Shown in pieces: positions 17,787 through 26,592 of a DNA stretch of 64,000 nucleotides (positions are counted from its first letter, which is position 1; every line of letters starts with the position of its first letter). The notes beneath the pieces are model-generated. The model had not been told where the DNA came from. It did no database searches and saw only the letters and a program-made list of their open reading frames with translations. The stretch is taken from assembly GCF_018622995.1 (NCBI RefSeq), contig NZ_CP076022.1, forward strand, positions 620,001 to 684,000, in the 5' to 3' direction. A program made the translations under genes and the position numbers. This stretch comes from Arthrobacter jiangjiafuii. Its GTDB lineage: Bacteria > Actinomycetota > Actinomycetes > Actinomycetales > Micrococcaceae.

Positions 17787-18356
17787 CTACTGGACCTGGC
17801 TGAACTTCCTGCTCAGCCGGTACTGCTTCATCTCGCTGAAGTACGCCGGTGCCGGCTTCAGGAACAGCGGCACGGTGGCGGCAACCATCAACAGGATTCC
17901 CCACCAACCCAGCAGGTTTGTTCCCGTTAGCAGGGTCAGCACGCTAAGCCCGGCGTAGACGGCGAGGACGATCCGGGCCCAGTTGTGGCCCTTCCGGATG
18001 AAGATCGCAACCAGCAGGGTGATGGCAAAGCAGATGATGCCCATAACCACCAGCACCATGGCGCCTGCTGCGATGGCGACGTCCAGATCGAGAGTGAAGC
18101 CGGCAGCTGCTGCATCAGCCTGCATGGCTGCCTTGTTCTCGTCTGAGGCCAGGAATGCGATCCCCGCCGGAACACTGATCACCGTCAGGACCAGGGTGAT
18201 CATCAGCAGAACAAAAGACGAGTCCACCTGCTTCGGCCGCTTCGGCGGGACCGGAGCCGCGGCGGGTGCGCCCGGCATCTGGCCTCCGGCGTAGGAGTTG
18301 TAACTGTAGTTGTTGTCCTGCGGCGCTGGTGGCACCTGCGGTACTTGCTCGGACAT
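17787..18356 (-). CDS. Hypothetical four-helix membrane protein
   Basis: A 189-residue protein with a cytoplasmic Pro/Gln/Asn/Tyr-rich N-terminus (QDNNYSYNSYAGGQMPGA), four hydrophobic helices and a polar tail. GGGGGAAG lies just before the ATG. The domain layout, a low-complexity Pro/Tyr segment followed by helices, is common in actinobacterial surface or envelope proteins; I cannot name the family. It is flanked by a terminator on each side and is therefore monocistronic. Confidence 0.7.
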   Translation of the reverse strand: MSEQVPQVPPAPQDNNYSYNSYAGGQMPGAPAAAPVPPKRPKQVDSSFVLLMITLVLTVISVPAGIAFLASDENKAAMQADAAAAGFTLDLDVAIAAGAMVLVVMGIICFAITLLVAIFIRKGHNWARIVLAVYAGLSVLTLLTGTNLLGWWGILLMVAATVPLFLKPAPAYFSEMKQYRLSRKFSQVQ

Positions 18357-18487
18357 GCTTCCCCCATAGAGCTCGTTGAGCCTGCGGCGTTTTCGCCGCC
18401 GTAGAAGACACCCTAACCGGTCCCGGTCCAGGAAGACTCTCCCCCCGCGGGGCGGGTGAGCAGCACTCTGTGGCGGGTGGGCAATGG

Positions 18488-18523
18488 AAAAGCGGTGCCT
18501 CTCCAAAGAAAGGCACCGCTTTT
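18488..18523 (-). terminator. Terminator hairpin after ribokinase
   Basis: A perfect 13-bp inverted repeat AAAAGCGGTGCCT / AGGCACCGCTTTT with a 10-nt loop, 20 bp past the stop of the ribokinase gene on the minus strand. It closes the nucleoside salvage operon. Confidence 0.88.
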
Positions 18524-18543
18524 CGCGCAAAACAGCCAGCCGT

Positions 18544-19458
18544 TTAGCCCGCCAGGTCCAGCAGCGCCGAGTAGGAGGACTGCGCACCCGGAAGCGTGGC
18601 GGCCAGGGCACCGGCCCGGGCCGCAAAGGCAGCAGCTTCGGGCAACGAGGCACCCGCAGCCAGCCGGGCAGCCGTGGCTGCCGTGAAGGCATCCCCGCAG
18701 CCGGTGGTGTCCACTGCGGTGACCCGGGTGGGTGCCGCGGCAACCACCCGGTCGCTGCCGGAAGCAGTTCCATCCAGCACCACGGCGCCGTCACCGCCCA
18801 GGGTGATGATTGCCTTGGAGATCCCGAGGCCGGTGAGGGCGCTGAGGACCGCCTCCCAATCAGCAGCCGGGTCGGCCAGGCCGGTCACCTGCGCGGCTTC
18901 ATGGGCATTGACCAGCAGGACGTCGGTCACGGCCAGCAGCGAGGCAGGAACCTCCCGGTACGGTGAGAGATTCAGCAGCACTGTCGCACCGGCGTCGTGC
19001 CCTGCCTGCGCAGCGGCGGACACCGCTTCCAGCGGGACCTCCAGACTCAGGCAGAGCACAGCGGCGTCGTCGAACAGATCGGCCGGGAGCTCTGCGCCGG
19101 TGACCGTGCCGTTGGCTCCGGGGGAGACGATGATCGTGTTCTCCCCGGCAGCATCGACCACGATCATGGCCGTTCCGGTCGCCGTGGCCGGCCGGCGCAG
19201 CACCCGGGAGGCGTCAACACCGGCCTCTGCCGCTGCCTTCAGCAGCAGATCTCCGTGGCCGTCAGCTCCAACGGCCCCGAACAGGCGCACATCCGCTCCG
19301 AGGATGGCTGCGGCGGCGGCCTGATTGGCGCTTTTCCCGCCCGGGACGATAACCAGTTCCGAGCCGTTGAGGGTCTCCCCGGGAGAGGGGAAACGATCGG
19401 TGCGGACGGTCAGGTCCGCATTGAGCGACCCTACAACTACGACTTTTCCGGCGGTCAT
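18544..19458 (-). CDS. rbsK: Ribokinase
   Basis: A 304-residue PfkB-family sugar kinase. The N-terminus VVVGSLNADLTVRTDRFP and the glycine-rich VPGGKSANQAAAAAILGA are the ribokinase substrate site, and DTTGCGDAF carries the catalytic base Asp256. It phosphorylates ribose to ribose 5-phosphate. It is the last gene of the operon nucleoside hydrolase - MFS - ribokinase, so it most likely handles the ribose freed from imported nucleosides. The gap to the transporter gene is 29 bp. Confidence 0.92.
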   Translation of the reverse strand: MTAGKVVVVGSLNADLTVRTDRFPSPGETLNGSELVIVPGGKSANQAAAAAILGADVRLFGAVGADGHGDLLLKAAAEAGVDASRVLRRPATATGTAMIVVDAAGENTIIVSPGANGTVTGAELPADLFDDAAVLCLSLEVPLEAVSAAAQAGHDAGATVLLNLSPYREVPASLLAVTDVLLVNAHEAAQVTGLADPAADWEAVLSALTGLGISKAIITLGGDGAVVLDGTASGSDRVVAAAPTRVTAVDTTGCGDAFTAATAARLAAGASLPEAAAFAARAGALAATLPGAQSSYSALLDLAG

Positions 19459-19487
19459 GCTGGAGATTCTCCTTGGGATGGCGGGGG

Positions 19488-20912
19488 TTAGCGGTTGCCT
19501 GCGTCGGCGTGGACTTCAGCTTCAACCGGCTTGGGGATCAGGAAGGAAACGGCCAGGGCCAAAACCAGAATGATCAGACCGGCAATAATACCGGCGTAGT
19601 AGCCTTCGGTGCCCGTGCCGTCCGCCGGGGTGGCAGCCGTCTTGACGGCGTAGATCACCGCGAAGCTGAGCCCGGCGCCCAGGTTGAAGGCGCCGGCGTT
19701 CAGGCCCGGCAGGAAGCCGGGGTTCTCCTTGGGGGAAAGCACGATTCCCAGGCCGTTGAGCATGATGTTGCCAATGCCGGCGTAGGTGATGCCGACCAGC
19801 ACCGAAATGCCCAGCAGGCTCAGCTTGGAATCGCTGCCCACCACCAGCAGCATCAGCGCCAGGGCGATGACGGAGCCGATCGTTCCGATCCGCAGCACCT
19901 TGCCATAGCCCCAGCTGGCGGCGAGGCGTCCGGCGAACGGACCGACAACCAGGCCGGCGATGGCGTAGGGCGTCAGCGTCCACCAAGCTGATTCTTCGGC
20001 ACCCAGCCCGAGGCCCACGGCGCCGTCCTGGGCGAGGGCGGGAATGATGCCATTCATGACGGCAAAAACGCCGGTCATGGTCAGTAGTGTGGTCAGCAGC
20101 AGTGCCCAGGTGGAACGCTGCTTGAGCAGGTGCGTAGCCACGAGGGGTTGGGCGGTGCGGTTCTCCACCTTCCAGAAGATGGCGAACGCGATGACGGCAA
20201 TGACGATGAGCCCGGCCACCAGCGGCCAGTTGGCGGCTGCCAGCTTGCCGGCCTCGTTGAACGCGGTCAGCAGGGTGCCCACCGAGATGACCAGGGGAAC
20301 CACGCCCACCCAGTCCATCTTTTCCTTCTTCTCCGCCGTGGACTCCGGCGCCAGGAAGATCAGCAGGGCCGCGGCAACAGCGCCCACAACAGCCATGGCC
20401 CAGAACACGGACGCGAAGCCGTGGTTCTGTGCCAGGTAGCCGCCGGCAACGGCGTCGACACCGGCAATGCCGCCGTTGACAGCGGTGATCACACCCATCA
20501 GGGTGCCGTAGAGCTTCGGTTCACGGATTTCCACCCGCAGCATGATCAGGGCCAGCGGAACCACAGGTCCGGAGACGCCCTGGATCAGGCGGGCAACGAA
20601 CAGCACTTCAATGCTCGGTGCCAGTGCGGCAACCACGGAGCCGATGGTGAGAACCACCAGCATGCCGCCGAGGACCTTCTTGCGGCCGATTATGTCCCCG
20701 AGGCGGGGCAGGAACAGGGAGAACAGGGCGGCGGAAGTGAAGAACGCCGTCTGGGTCAGGCCCACCGCCGCCGAGGTGGTGTTCAGTTCCTCTTCGATGG
20801 TGACCAGGGCGGGGGACAGCATGGAGGCGTTCAGCTGGAACGCCACACAGGCGGCCAGCAGTGCCGTCATCAGCACTGCCACGTTTACGCGGCGCTGGGA
20901 TGTTTCAGTCAC
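19488..20912 (-). CDS. MFS transporter, probable nucleoside importer
   Basis: A 474-residue protein with 14 predicted helices and the MFS loop motif FLPRLGDIIGRKKVLGG. The start is GTG with GAGGTAA upstream. It overlaps the stop of the nucleoside hydrolase gene by 4 bp (GTGA). Together with nucleoside hydrolase and ribokinase, uptake of ribonucleosides is the most economical role; this is inferred from context, since the MFS family does not show the substrate. It is strikingly similar along its length to the transporter at 22960-24438. Confidence 0.88.
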   Translation of the reverse strand: MTETSQRRVNVAVLMTALLAACVAFQLNASMLSPALVTIEEELNTTSAAVGLTQTAFFTSAALFSLFLPRLGDIIGRKKVLGGMLVVLTIGSVVAALAPSIEVLFVARLIQGVSGPVVPLALIMLRVEIREPKLYGTLMGVITAVNGGIAGVDAVAGGYLAQNHGFASVFWAMAVVGAVAAALLIFLAPESTAEKKEKMDWVGVVPLVISVGTLLTAFNEAGKLAAANWPLVAGLIVIAVIAFAIFWKVENRTAQPLVATHLLKQRSTWALLLTTLLTMTGVFAVMNGIIPALAQDGAVGLGLGAEESAWWTLTPYAIAGLVVGPFAGRLAASWGYGKVLRIGTIGSVIALALMLLVVGSDSKLSLLGISVLVGITYAGIGNIMLNGLGIVLSPKENPGFLPGLNAGAFNLGAGLSFAVIYAVKTAATPADGTGTEGYYAGIIAGLIILVLALAVSFLIPKPVEAEVHADAGNR

Positions 20913-21856
20913 AGGTTTACCTCGCCAATTCGCTCCAGGGCGTCCACAACCAGGTCCCAGAACTTCTGGTGATCCAGGTCAACGGCCACGGACGTGTTGC
21001 AGTCAGCGGGCGCCGGCGCGCGGAAGTCCGCCACCGTCATGCCCAGGGTCAGGGTGCCGGTCAGCTCGACGTCCAGCGGAACGCGCCGGGTGGTCATGAC
21101 CGAAGGGTCGATCACGTACGCGACGGCGCACGGGTCATGGACGGGCGGGAAGTCGAAGCCCTGCGCGTCCTTGTAGGTCTTGCCGAAGAATTCCAGCAGT
21201 TCACCAACAAACTTGGCCGGCTTGGTGCCCACAGCGGCGATGCGTGCGGCAACCTCGTCGGTAGCCAGCGCCTGATGGGTCAGGTCCAGGCCAACCATGG
21301 TCAGCGGCCACTTTTCATTGAAGACAATGTGCGCGGCTTCGGGATCGATCTTGATGTTGAACTCGGCCACCGCGGACCAGTTGCCCACGTGATAGCCGCC
21401 GCCCATGAGGACAACTTCCTTGACCCGCTCGGCAAGGCGCGGTTCCTTGCGCACGGCCAGGGCGATGTTGGTCAGCCCGCCGGTCGGCACCAGGGTGACG
21501 GTGCCCGGGTCATGGGCCATGACCGTGTCGATGATCAGGTCCACGGCGTGCCGGCGGTCCAGTTCGATGCTCGGCTCGGGCAGTTCGGGGCCGTCCATGC
21601 CGGACTCGCCGTGAATATCTGGAGCGTTTTCGATGGTCCGTACGAGCGGGCGCGGACTGCCTGCAGCGAAGGGAACGTTTGTGATATTTGCAACACGGGC
21701 AATTGCCAGCGCGTTGCGGGTCACCTTTTCCAGGGTCTGGTTTCCGACGACGGTGGTCACCGCCAGAAGGTCGATCTCCGGGCTGCCGTGGGCCAGCAGC
21801 AGGGCGACCGCATCATCATGACCGGGATCGCAGTCGAGGATGATCTTGGTGGGCAT
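20909..21856 (-). CDS. Nucleoside hydrolase
   Basis: A 315-residue protein of the inosine-uridine nucleoside hydrolase family. The calcium-binding motif DCDPGHDD is at residues 8-15, followed by the conserved VTTVVGNQTLEK and the C-terminal HDPCAVAYVIDP. It splits ribonucleosides into ribose and base. It is the first gene of the salvage operon, with GGAGAAG before the ATG. The base preference (purine, pyrimidine or both) cannot be fixed from sequence alone. Confidence 0.93.
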   Translation of the reverse strand: MPTKIILDCDPGHDDAVALLLAHGSPEIDLLAVTTVVGNQTLEKVTRNALAIARVANITNVPFAAGSPRPLVRTIENAPDIHGESGMDGPELPEPSIELDRRHAVDLIIDTVMAHDPGTVTLVPTGGLTNIALAVRKEPRLAERVKEVVLMGGGYHVGNWSAVAEFNIKIDPEAAHIVFNEKWPLTMVGLDLTHQALATDEVAARIAAVGTKPAKFVGELLEFFGKTYKDAQGFDFPPVHDPCAVAYVIDPSVMTTRRVPLDVELTGTLTLGMTVADFRAPAPADCNTSVAVDLDHQKFWDLVVDALERIGEVNL

Positions 21857-22230
21857 AACTTCTCCGCTTCGTTGAGGTTCTAGCTAAGGGACCGCGAAGT
21901 CCCGGTGGTGCGGTGCCCCGTTGTGGCGGTCCGAGCCGTGGTGCGCAGCGGTGCGGATACGGGCCGGGCCACGGCGGAGTGCAGCGGACAGCGGAGCGGG
22001 TTCGGGGCTGGCCCCAAGACGGTTCGAAGCGCGGCACAGGCCCCGGTAGGGGCGGGCACTGCATTAAAGATAGCGACGATTTTCACCCCGCATTTCCCTC
22101 GGGGGGCGGCCGGCCCATTGGCCTCTGCCGCTGATTTGCATACGGCAGGAACGCCACTTAACCTGTGCGCTGCGGCTGCAGCTGCGGCCGTCCGGGCATC
22201 TCCTGACAGGTCCCCTCCTGTCAGGATCCC
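21857..22230. other. Gene-free intergenic region upstream of nucleoside hydrolase
   Basis: I see no convincing gene in these 374 bp. The region carries the promoter of the salvage operon, which I could not place confidently, and a GC-rich stretch (21900-22050) with no recognisable element. Its right end holds the hairpin listed separately at 22201-22226. Overlapping open frames here have no ribosome binding site or family features. Confidence 0.5.
22201..22226 (-). terminator. Inverted repeat after the GNAT gene
   Basis: A perfect 10-bp inverted repeat TCCTGACAGG / CCTGTCAGGA with a 6-nt loop, a few bases beyond the stop of the GNAT gene on the minus strand. It lacks a clear T-run, so it may be a weak terminator or an operator. 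Confidence 0.5.
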
Positions 22231-22860
22231 CTAGGAGCGGCGCAGCTTGCCAGCGAGTTTGCTGGAGAGGGCAAGACGGACCGTGGGCCATTCGGACTCA
22301 ATGATCGAGAAGACGACGACGTCGCGCAGCGTGCCGTCCGTCCAGAGATCCTGGTTGCGCAGGACGCCGTCCTGCTTGGCCCCCAGCCGGGCGATGGCGG
22401 CGCGTGAGGGGTGGTTGTGCCAGTGGGTGCGGAATTCCACCGCAATACAGTCCAGGTCCTCGAAGGCGCGGGTGAGCAGCAGCAGCTTCGCTTCGGTGTT
22501 GATCATTGTGCGCTGGGCGCTGGCAGCCAGCCATGTGGAGCCGATCTCCAGCCGTCGGTGCTCAGTCCTGATGTTCATGTAAGTGGTCATGCCGCAGACC
22601 GCGCCGGTATCGGTGCGTCGGAGCGCAAACGGCACCATGGTCCCGGCGGTGTGCCGCGCCAGCCGTGCCTCGACCTCTGCTGCCATGCCCGACGGCGTCG
22701 GAATCCTGGTGTACCAGGTGTTCCACAGTTCGCCGTCATGCACGGCCTCGACCAGCCCGGGGATGTGGCCCGTGGAGAGCGGCTCCAGGATCACGTGCCT
22801 CCCGGCAAGGGTGACAGGTGCCAGGAACGACGCCGGTGCGGAGGCGGGCTGCTCACTCAT
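22231..22860 (-). CDS. GNAT family N-acetyltransferase (RimJ/RimL type)
   Basis: A 209-residue protein with the RimJ/RimL pattern: N-terminal LAGRHVILEPLSTGHIPGL, then CGMTTYMNIRTEHRRLEIGSTWL and the acetyl-CoA region (SAQRTMINTEAKLLLLTRAFE), and the closing segment RTHWHNHPSRAAIARLGAKQDG. It transfers an acetyl group to an amine; the substrate, protein N-terminus or small molecule, is unknown. It separates the two MFS transporter loci and is unrelated to nucleoside metabolism as far as can be seen. Confidence 0.88.
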   Translation of the reverse strand: MSEQPASAPASFLAPVTLAGRHVILEPLSTGHIPGLVEAVHDGELWNTWYTRIPTPSGMAAEVEARLARHTAGTMVPFALRRTDTGAVCGMTTYMNIRTEHRRLEIGSTWLAASAQRTMINTEAKLLLLTRAFEDLDCIAVEFRTHWHNHPSRAAIARLGAKQDGVLRNQDLWTDGTLRDVVVFSIIESEWPTVRLALSSKLAGKLRRS

Positions 22861-22959
22861 GGGAACAGCGTAAGCCGTGCACCGGCGTCGGGCCGCTGAC
22901 GAGGGCCTTTTATGACGGCAGGCGGGCCGGGAGCGTGCGGCACCCGGCCCGGGCTGGTG

Positions 22960-24438
22960 CTATCGGGCGGAGGTGCCCGCGCCGACGGGTTCGCTGCCGG
23001 TCCGGTCTCCGGCGTCGGCAGCCTTGGGCTCGATGACGGTTTCGGCCTGCACCGGCTTGGGAATCAGGAACGAGACGGCCAGGGCCAGGGCCAGGATAAC
23101 CACTCCGGCGATGATGCCGCCGTAGTAGCCCTCCGTGCCGGATCCGTCCGCGGCAGTGGTTGCGGTTTTGGCCGCGTAGATCACGGCGAAGCTGAGCCCG
23201 GCGCCGAGGTTGAAGGCTCCGGCGTTCAGGCCCGGCAGGAAGCCGGGGTTCTCCTTGGGGGAGAGCATCACGCCCAAGCCGCTGAGCATGACATTGCCAA
23301 TACCGGCATAGGTGATGCCGACCAGGATGGACACAGCCAGCAGGCCCAGCCGCGAATCGCTGCCAACGACCGGGAGCATCAGCGCCAGCGCAATGACGGA
23401 GCCGATGGTGCCGATCCGCAGCACCTTGGCGTAGCCCCAGCTTCCCGCAAGGCGGCCGGCGAAGGGGCCAATGACCAGGCCCGCGAGGGCGTACGGGGTG
23501 ATGGTCCACCACGCGGATGCCTCGGCACCCATCCCGAAGCCCACGACGCCGTCCTGCGCCAGGGCGGGAAGGATGCCGTTCATGACCGCAAAGACACCGG
23601 TCATGGTCAGCAGCGTGGTCAGCAGCAGCGCCCACGTGGAGCGCTGCTTGAGCAGGTAGGTGGCGATCAAGGGGTGGTCGGTCCGGTTTTCCACCTTCCA
23701 GAAGACGGTGAAGGCAACGACGGCGACGACGATGAGCCCGGCCACCAGGAGCCAGTTGGCTGCTGCCAGCTTGCCGGCCTCGTTGAAGGCGGTGAGCAGG
23801 GTGCCCACGGAGATGACCAGGGGAACAACGCCCACCCAGTCCATCTTGTCCTTCTTGGCCGCGCTGGATTCGGGCACCGCAAAGATGACCAATGCGGCCG
23901 CGATGGCACCCACGACGGCCATGGTCCAGAAGACCGAGGCGAAGCCGTGGTTCTGTGCCAGGTAGCCGCCCGCGATGGCGTCGACCCCGGCGATGCCGCC
24001 GTTGACTGCGGCGATAATACCCATCAGGGTTCCGTAACGCTTCGGCTCAGTGACCACCACGCGCAGCATGATCATGGACAGCGCAACTGTGGGCCCTGAA
24101 ACGCCCTGGATCAGGCGGGCCAGGAACAGCACCTCGACGCTGGGGGCCAGCGCGGCCACCACGGAGCCAACGGTCAGGACCGCCAGCATGCCGCCAAGGA
24201 CCTTCTTGCGCCCGATGATGTCACCCAGCCGCGGCAGGAACAGGGAGAACAGGGCTGCGGAGGTGAAGAACGCCGTCTGGGTCAGCGCAACCGCTGCAGC
24301 GGTGGTGTTCAGCTCCTGCTCGATGGTCACCAGTGCGGGGGAGAGCATGGAAGCGTTCAGCTGGAACGCCATGCAGGCGGCCAGCAGCGCCGTCATCAGT
24401 GCGGTCACACTGACGCGGCGTTGGGTTGTTTCACTCAC
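22960..24438 (-). CDS. MFS transporter, paralog of 19488-20912
   Basis: A 492-residue protein with the same 14-helix plan and nearly the same sequence as the transporter in the salvage operon (shared stretches include FQLNASMLSPALVTIE and FLPRLGDIIGRKKVLGGML), ending with a longer polar tail. GTG at 24438 is chosen because it aligns with the start of the paralog; an ATG at 24471 is also in frame. Substrate is presumably also a nucleoside or similar. It now stands without hydrolase or kinase genes, and a possible hydrolase remnant lies just upstream. Confidence 0.85.
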   Translation of the reverse strand: MSETTQRRVSVTALMTALLAACMAFQLNASMLSPALVTIEQELNTTAAAVALTQTAFFTSAALFSLFLPRLGDIIGRKKVLGGMLAVLTVGSVVAALAPSVEVLFLARLIQGVSGPTVALSMIMLRVVVTEPKRYGTLMGIIAAVNGGIAGVDAIAGGYLAQNHGFASVFWTMAVVGAIAAALVIFAVPESSAAKKDKMDWVGVVPLVISVGTLLTAFNEAGKLAAANWLLVAGLIVVAVVAFTVFWKVENRTDHPLIATYLLKQRSTWALLLTTLLTMTGVFAVMNGILPALAQDGVVGFGMGAEASAWWTITPYALAGLVIGPFAGRLAGSWGYAKVLRIGTIGSVIALALMLPVVGSDSRLGLLAVSILVGITYAGIGNVMLSGLGVMLSPKENPGFLPGLNAGAFNLGAGLSFAVIYAAKTATTAADGSGTEGYYGGIIAGVVILALALAVSFLIPKPVQAETVIEPKAADAGDRTGSEPVGAGTSAR

Positions 24439-24519
24439 GGGTCTATCACCAATTCGTTGGAAGGCATCCATGGCCAGGGTCTGTGCAAAGTCAGAAACGG
24501 CCTCGGAAGGAATGGACGC
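24439..24519 (-). pseudogene. Possible remnant of a nucleoside hydrolase C-terminus
   Basis: Read in frame directly upstream of the transporter GTG, this segment gives TLAMDAFQRIGD, which resembles the last residues of the intact hydrolase (DLVVDALERIGE). At DNA level the junction also matches: CCAATTCG and the flanking GGC-TCCA blocks align with the corresponding hydrolase-transporter junction at 20925-20950. This suggests a duplication that once carried the end of the hydrolase. The match is short and could be chance. Confidence 0.4.
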
Positions 24520-24728
24520 GTACTAACGATATCGGCGTTTAGGCAGGCGGTTTTCTCCATAGATGGCCTGGCTGCGGTTACCTCCCGCGGCGATTTGGCT
24601 GCAGGCGGCGGCAGCTTTATCCTTGTCCGTGCCGCTGGGGGATAGCGGACGCGCGGCGGGAATAACCCGAGGTGCGCCTGCGGTTGAAGTAGATGCAAAT
24701 GCATGAAACAACCGAGGAGGCCGCCGAG

Positions 24729-25394
24729 ATGGCGCAGCGCAGGATCGTAGTCATTACAGCAGGGCTGGGCGTCCCCTCGTCAAGCCGGATGCTGGCCGAC
24801 CAGCTCGGCGAGGCAGCCCGGGCGGCATTCGCCGCGGCGGGCAGCGATGCCTCGGTGCGCACATTCGAACTCCGGGAATACGCCGTCGACATCGCCAACA
24901 ACATGGTGGCCGGCTACGCCCCGCCCAAGCTGGAAGCCCTGATCAACGAGGTGGTCGACGCCGATGCACTGGTAGCAGTGACCCCGGTCTTCACGGCATC
25001 AATGAGCGGGCTGTTCAAGTCCTTCTTCGACGTGATCGACAACAGGGCCCTGGACGGCAAGCCAGTGATCCTCGGAGCCACCGGCGGCAGCGCCCGGCAC
25101 TCCATGGTCCTGGACTTCGCGATGCGGCCCATGTTCAGCTATCTGCGCGCCAGGACAACCCCCACCGCCGTCTATGCGGCCCCCGGCGACTGGGGTTCCG
25201 GCGACGCCGGAGCAGCCACCCTGGATTCCCGCGTACGCCGGGCAGCCGCCGAACTGGTGGCACTGCTCGGCGCACAGCCCGTTCAGCCCTCTCAGCCCCC
25301 TCAGCTCTCCGGGGACCGGCAGCTGCCGGCCCGGCCCGATCCCTTGGCATCGCTGCCGTTCGAGGAGCTGCTGGCCCAAACCCAGCGGAGATAG
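24729..25394 (+). CDS. NAD(P)H-dependent FMN reductase (CE1759-like)
   Basis: A 221-residue flavodoxin-like reductase. The N-terminus RIVVITAGLGVPSSSRML is the phosphate-binding loop, TPVFTASMSGLFKSFFDV and GKPVILGATGGSARHS are typical of the CE1759 family of LLM-partnered FMN reductases. These feed reduced FMN to a luciferase-like monooxygenase. The ATG at 24729 has GAGGAGG 8 bp upstream; an earlier in-frame ATG at 24693 is possible. Neighbours offer no obvious monooxygenase partner, so the reductant user is unknown. The C-terminus has an extra Gln/Pro-rich stretch. Confidence 0.85.
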   Translation: MAQRRIVVITAGLGVPSSSRMLADQLGEAARAAFAAAGSDASVRTFELREYAVDIANNMVAGYAPPKLEALINEVVDADALVAVTPVFTASMSGLFKSFFDVIDNRALDGKPVILGATGGSARHSMVLDFAMRPMFSYLRARTTPTAVYAAPGDWGSGDAGAATLDSRVRRAAAELVALLGAQPVQPSQPPQLSGDRQLPARPDPLASLPFEELLAQTQRR

Positions 25395-25571
25395 GCGAGG
25401 GACAGGGGGATAGGTGCTCGGGGATAGGGGCGCGCCGGGTCGGGCGCCCGTCCCGAGCGCCGCCGCTTCCTGCCTTTCCTGGCGGCGCATGCGGAATTAG
25501 ACTCGCAGGAACCGGCCCGATACCGCCCCGCCCGGTGGCACTGGGAACCCCTCCAGCCGCAGGAGCCGTCC

Positions 25572-26552
25572 ATGGCCAAGCATGCTGACCCCTTCAATCC
25601 GACCCCGGCATCTGCCTCGGGTCCTGTGGTGCCCGCCCCTTCCATTGCCATTCTTCCCGCGCCCACCGCCGAGCTTGCCGCCGCCGTCACGGGCGGGGGC
25701 GGCGTCGTCGAGCCTCTTTCCGACACCACGGTTGGGGTGGTGCTGGCCGATGCTGTGGGCGCCGCTGAGCTGGAAAAGGTCCTTGACGAGCACCCCGGCA
25801 TTCGCTGGATCCAGCTTTATCTCGCCGGGGTGGACCAGTATGAGCACCTCATGCGGGCCAACCGCGCCCGCGAGTGGACCAGCGGCAAGGGCGCCTTCGG
25901 CCAGCCGGTGGGGGAGTTCGCGCTCACCCTGACACTGGCGATCATGCGCGGTATTCCCGTATTCCCGTCTTCGCGCGGGCGGAGCGCTGGGGGCCGCCGC
26001 GGGGAACGTCCCTGCACAGCCGAAATGTGGTCCTGGTCGGCGCCGGGGGTGTCGGCTCCGAAATCCTGCGGTTGCTGCAGGCATTCACCGACCACGTCAC
26101 TGTGGTCCGGGCGCACAACCGGCCGGTGCCCGGAGCGGACGGTGACTGATGACGGGCTGGACGAGGCCCTGGCGGGCGCCGACGTCGTGATCCTTGCCGC
26201 GGCGATGACGGGCGGCACCGAGCACCTCATCGACGCCAGACGGCTCGCGCTGCTGCGGCCCGAAGCGTTCCTGGTCAACATCAGCCGCGGACCCATGGTG
26301 GACACGGAGGCACTGGTTACGGCACTTGCCGGCGGGAAACTGGCCGGTGCAGCGCTGGACGTCACGGATCCGCAGCCGTTGCCCGAAGGGCACCCGCTCT
26401 GGGCCGAACCGCGGGCCCTGATCACGCCGCACACCGCCGAAACCCCCGACATGGTGGCTCCGCTGCTGGCCGCCCGGGTCCAGGAGAACGTGCGCCGGTT
26501 CTCCGCCGGGCAGCCGCTGGACGGCAAGGTGGACGTGGACGAAGGCTACTGA
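25572..26552 (+). pseudogene. D-2-hydroxyacid dehydrogenase with two compensating frameshifts
   Basis: The single open frame codes for 326 residues, but only the two ends look like a D-isomer-specific 2-hydroxyacid dehydrogenase: AAELEKVLDEHPGIRWIQLY at the front, and ADVVILAAAMTGGTEHLID, LVNISRGPMVD, GAALDVTDPQPLP and LITPHTAETP at the back. Between about 25955 and 26140 the frame is shifted; the missing NAD-binding motif VVLVGAGGVGSEILRLLQ is found in another frame at 26021-26074. The first shift is an 8-bp tandem duplication (ATTCCCGT at 25953-25960 and 25961-25968); the second is near 26135. The start follows GGAG with good spacing. Likely inactive, unless these are assembly errors. Confidence 0.8.
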
Positions 26553-26592
26553 CCATCGTGCCTGACAGCGGCGCCGGTCTGCGGGCTGGGGC

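Noticed and set aside
21905-22234. 109-residue open frame upstream of nucleoside hydrolase
   Set aside because: Ala/Arg/Gly-rich low-complexity translation, no ribosome binding site, runs into the hairpin and the GNAT gene.
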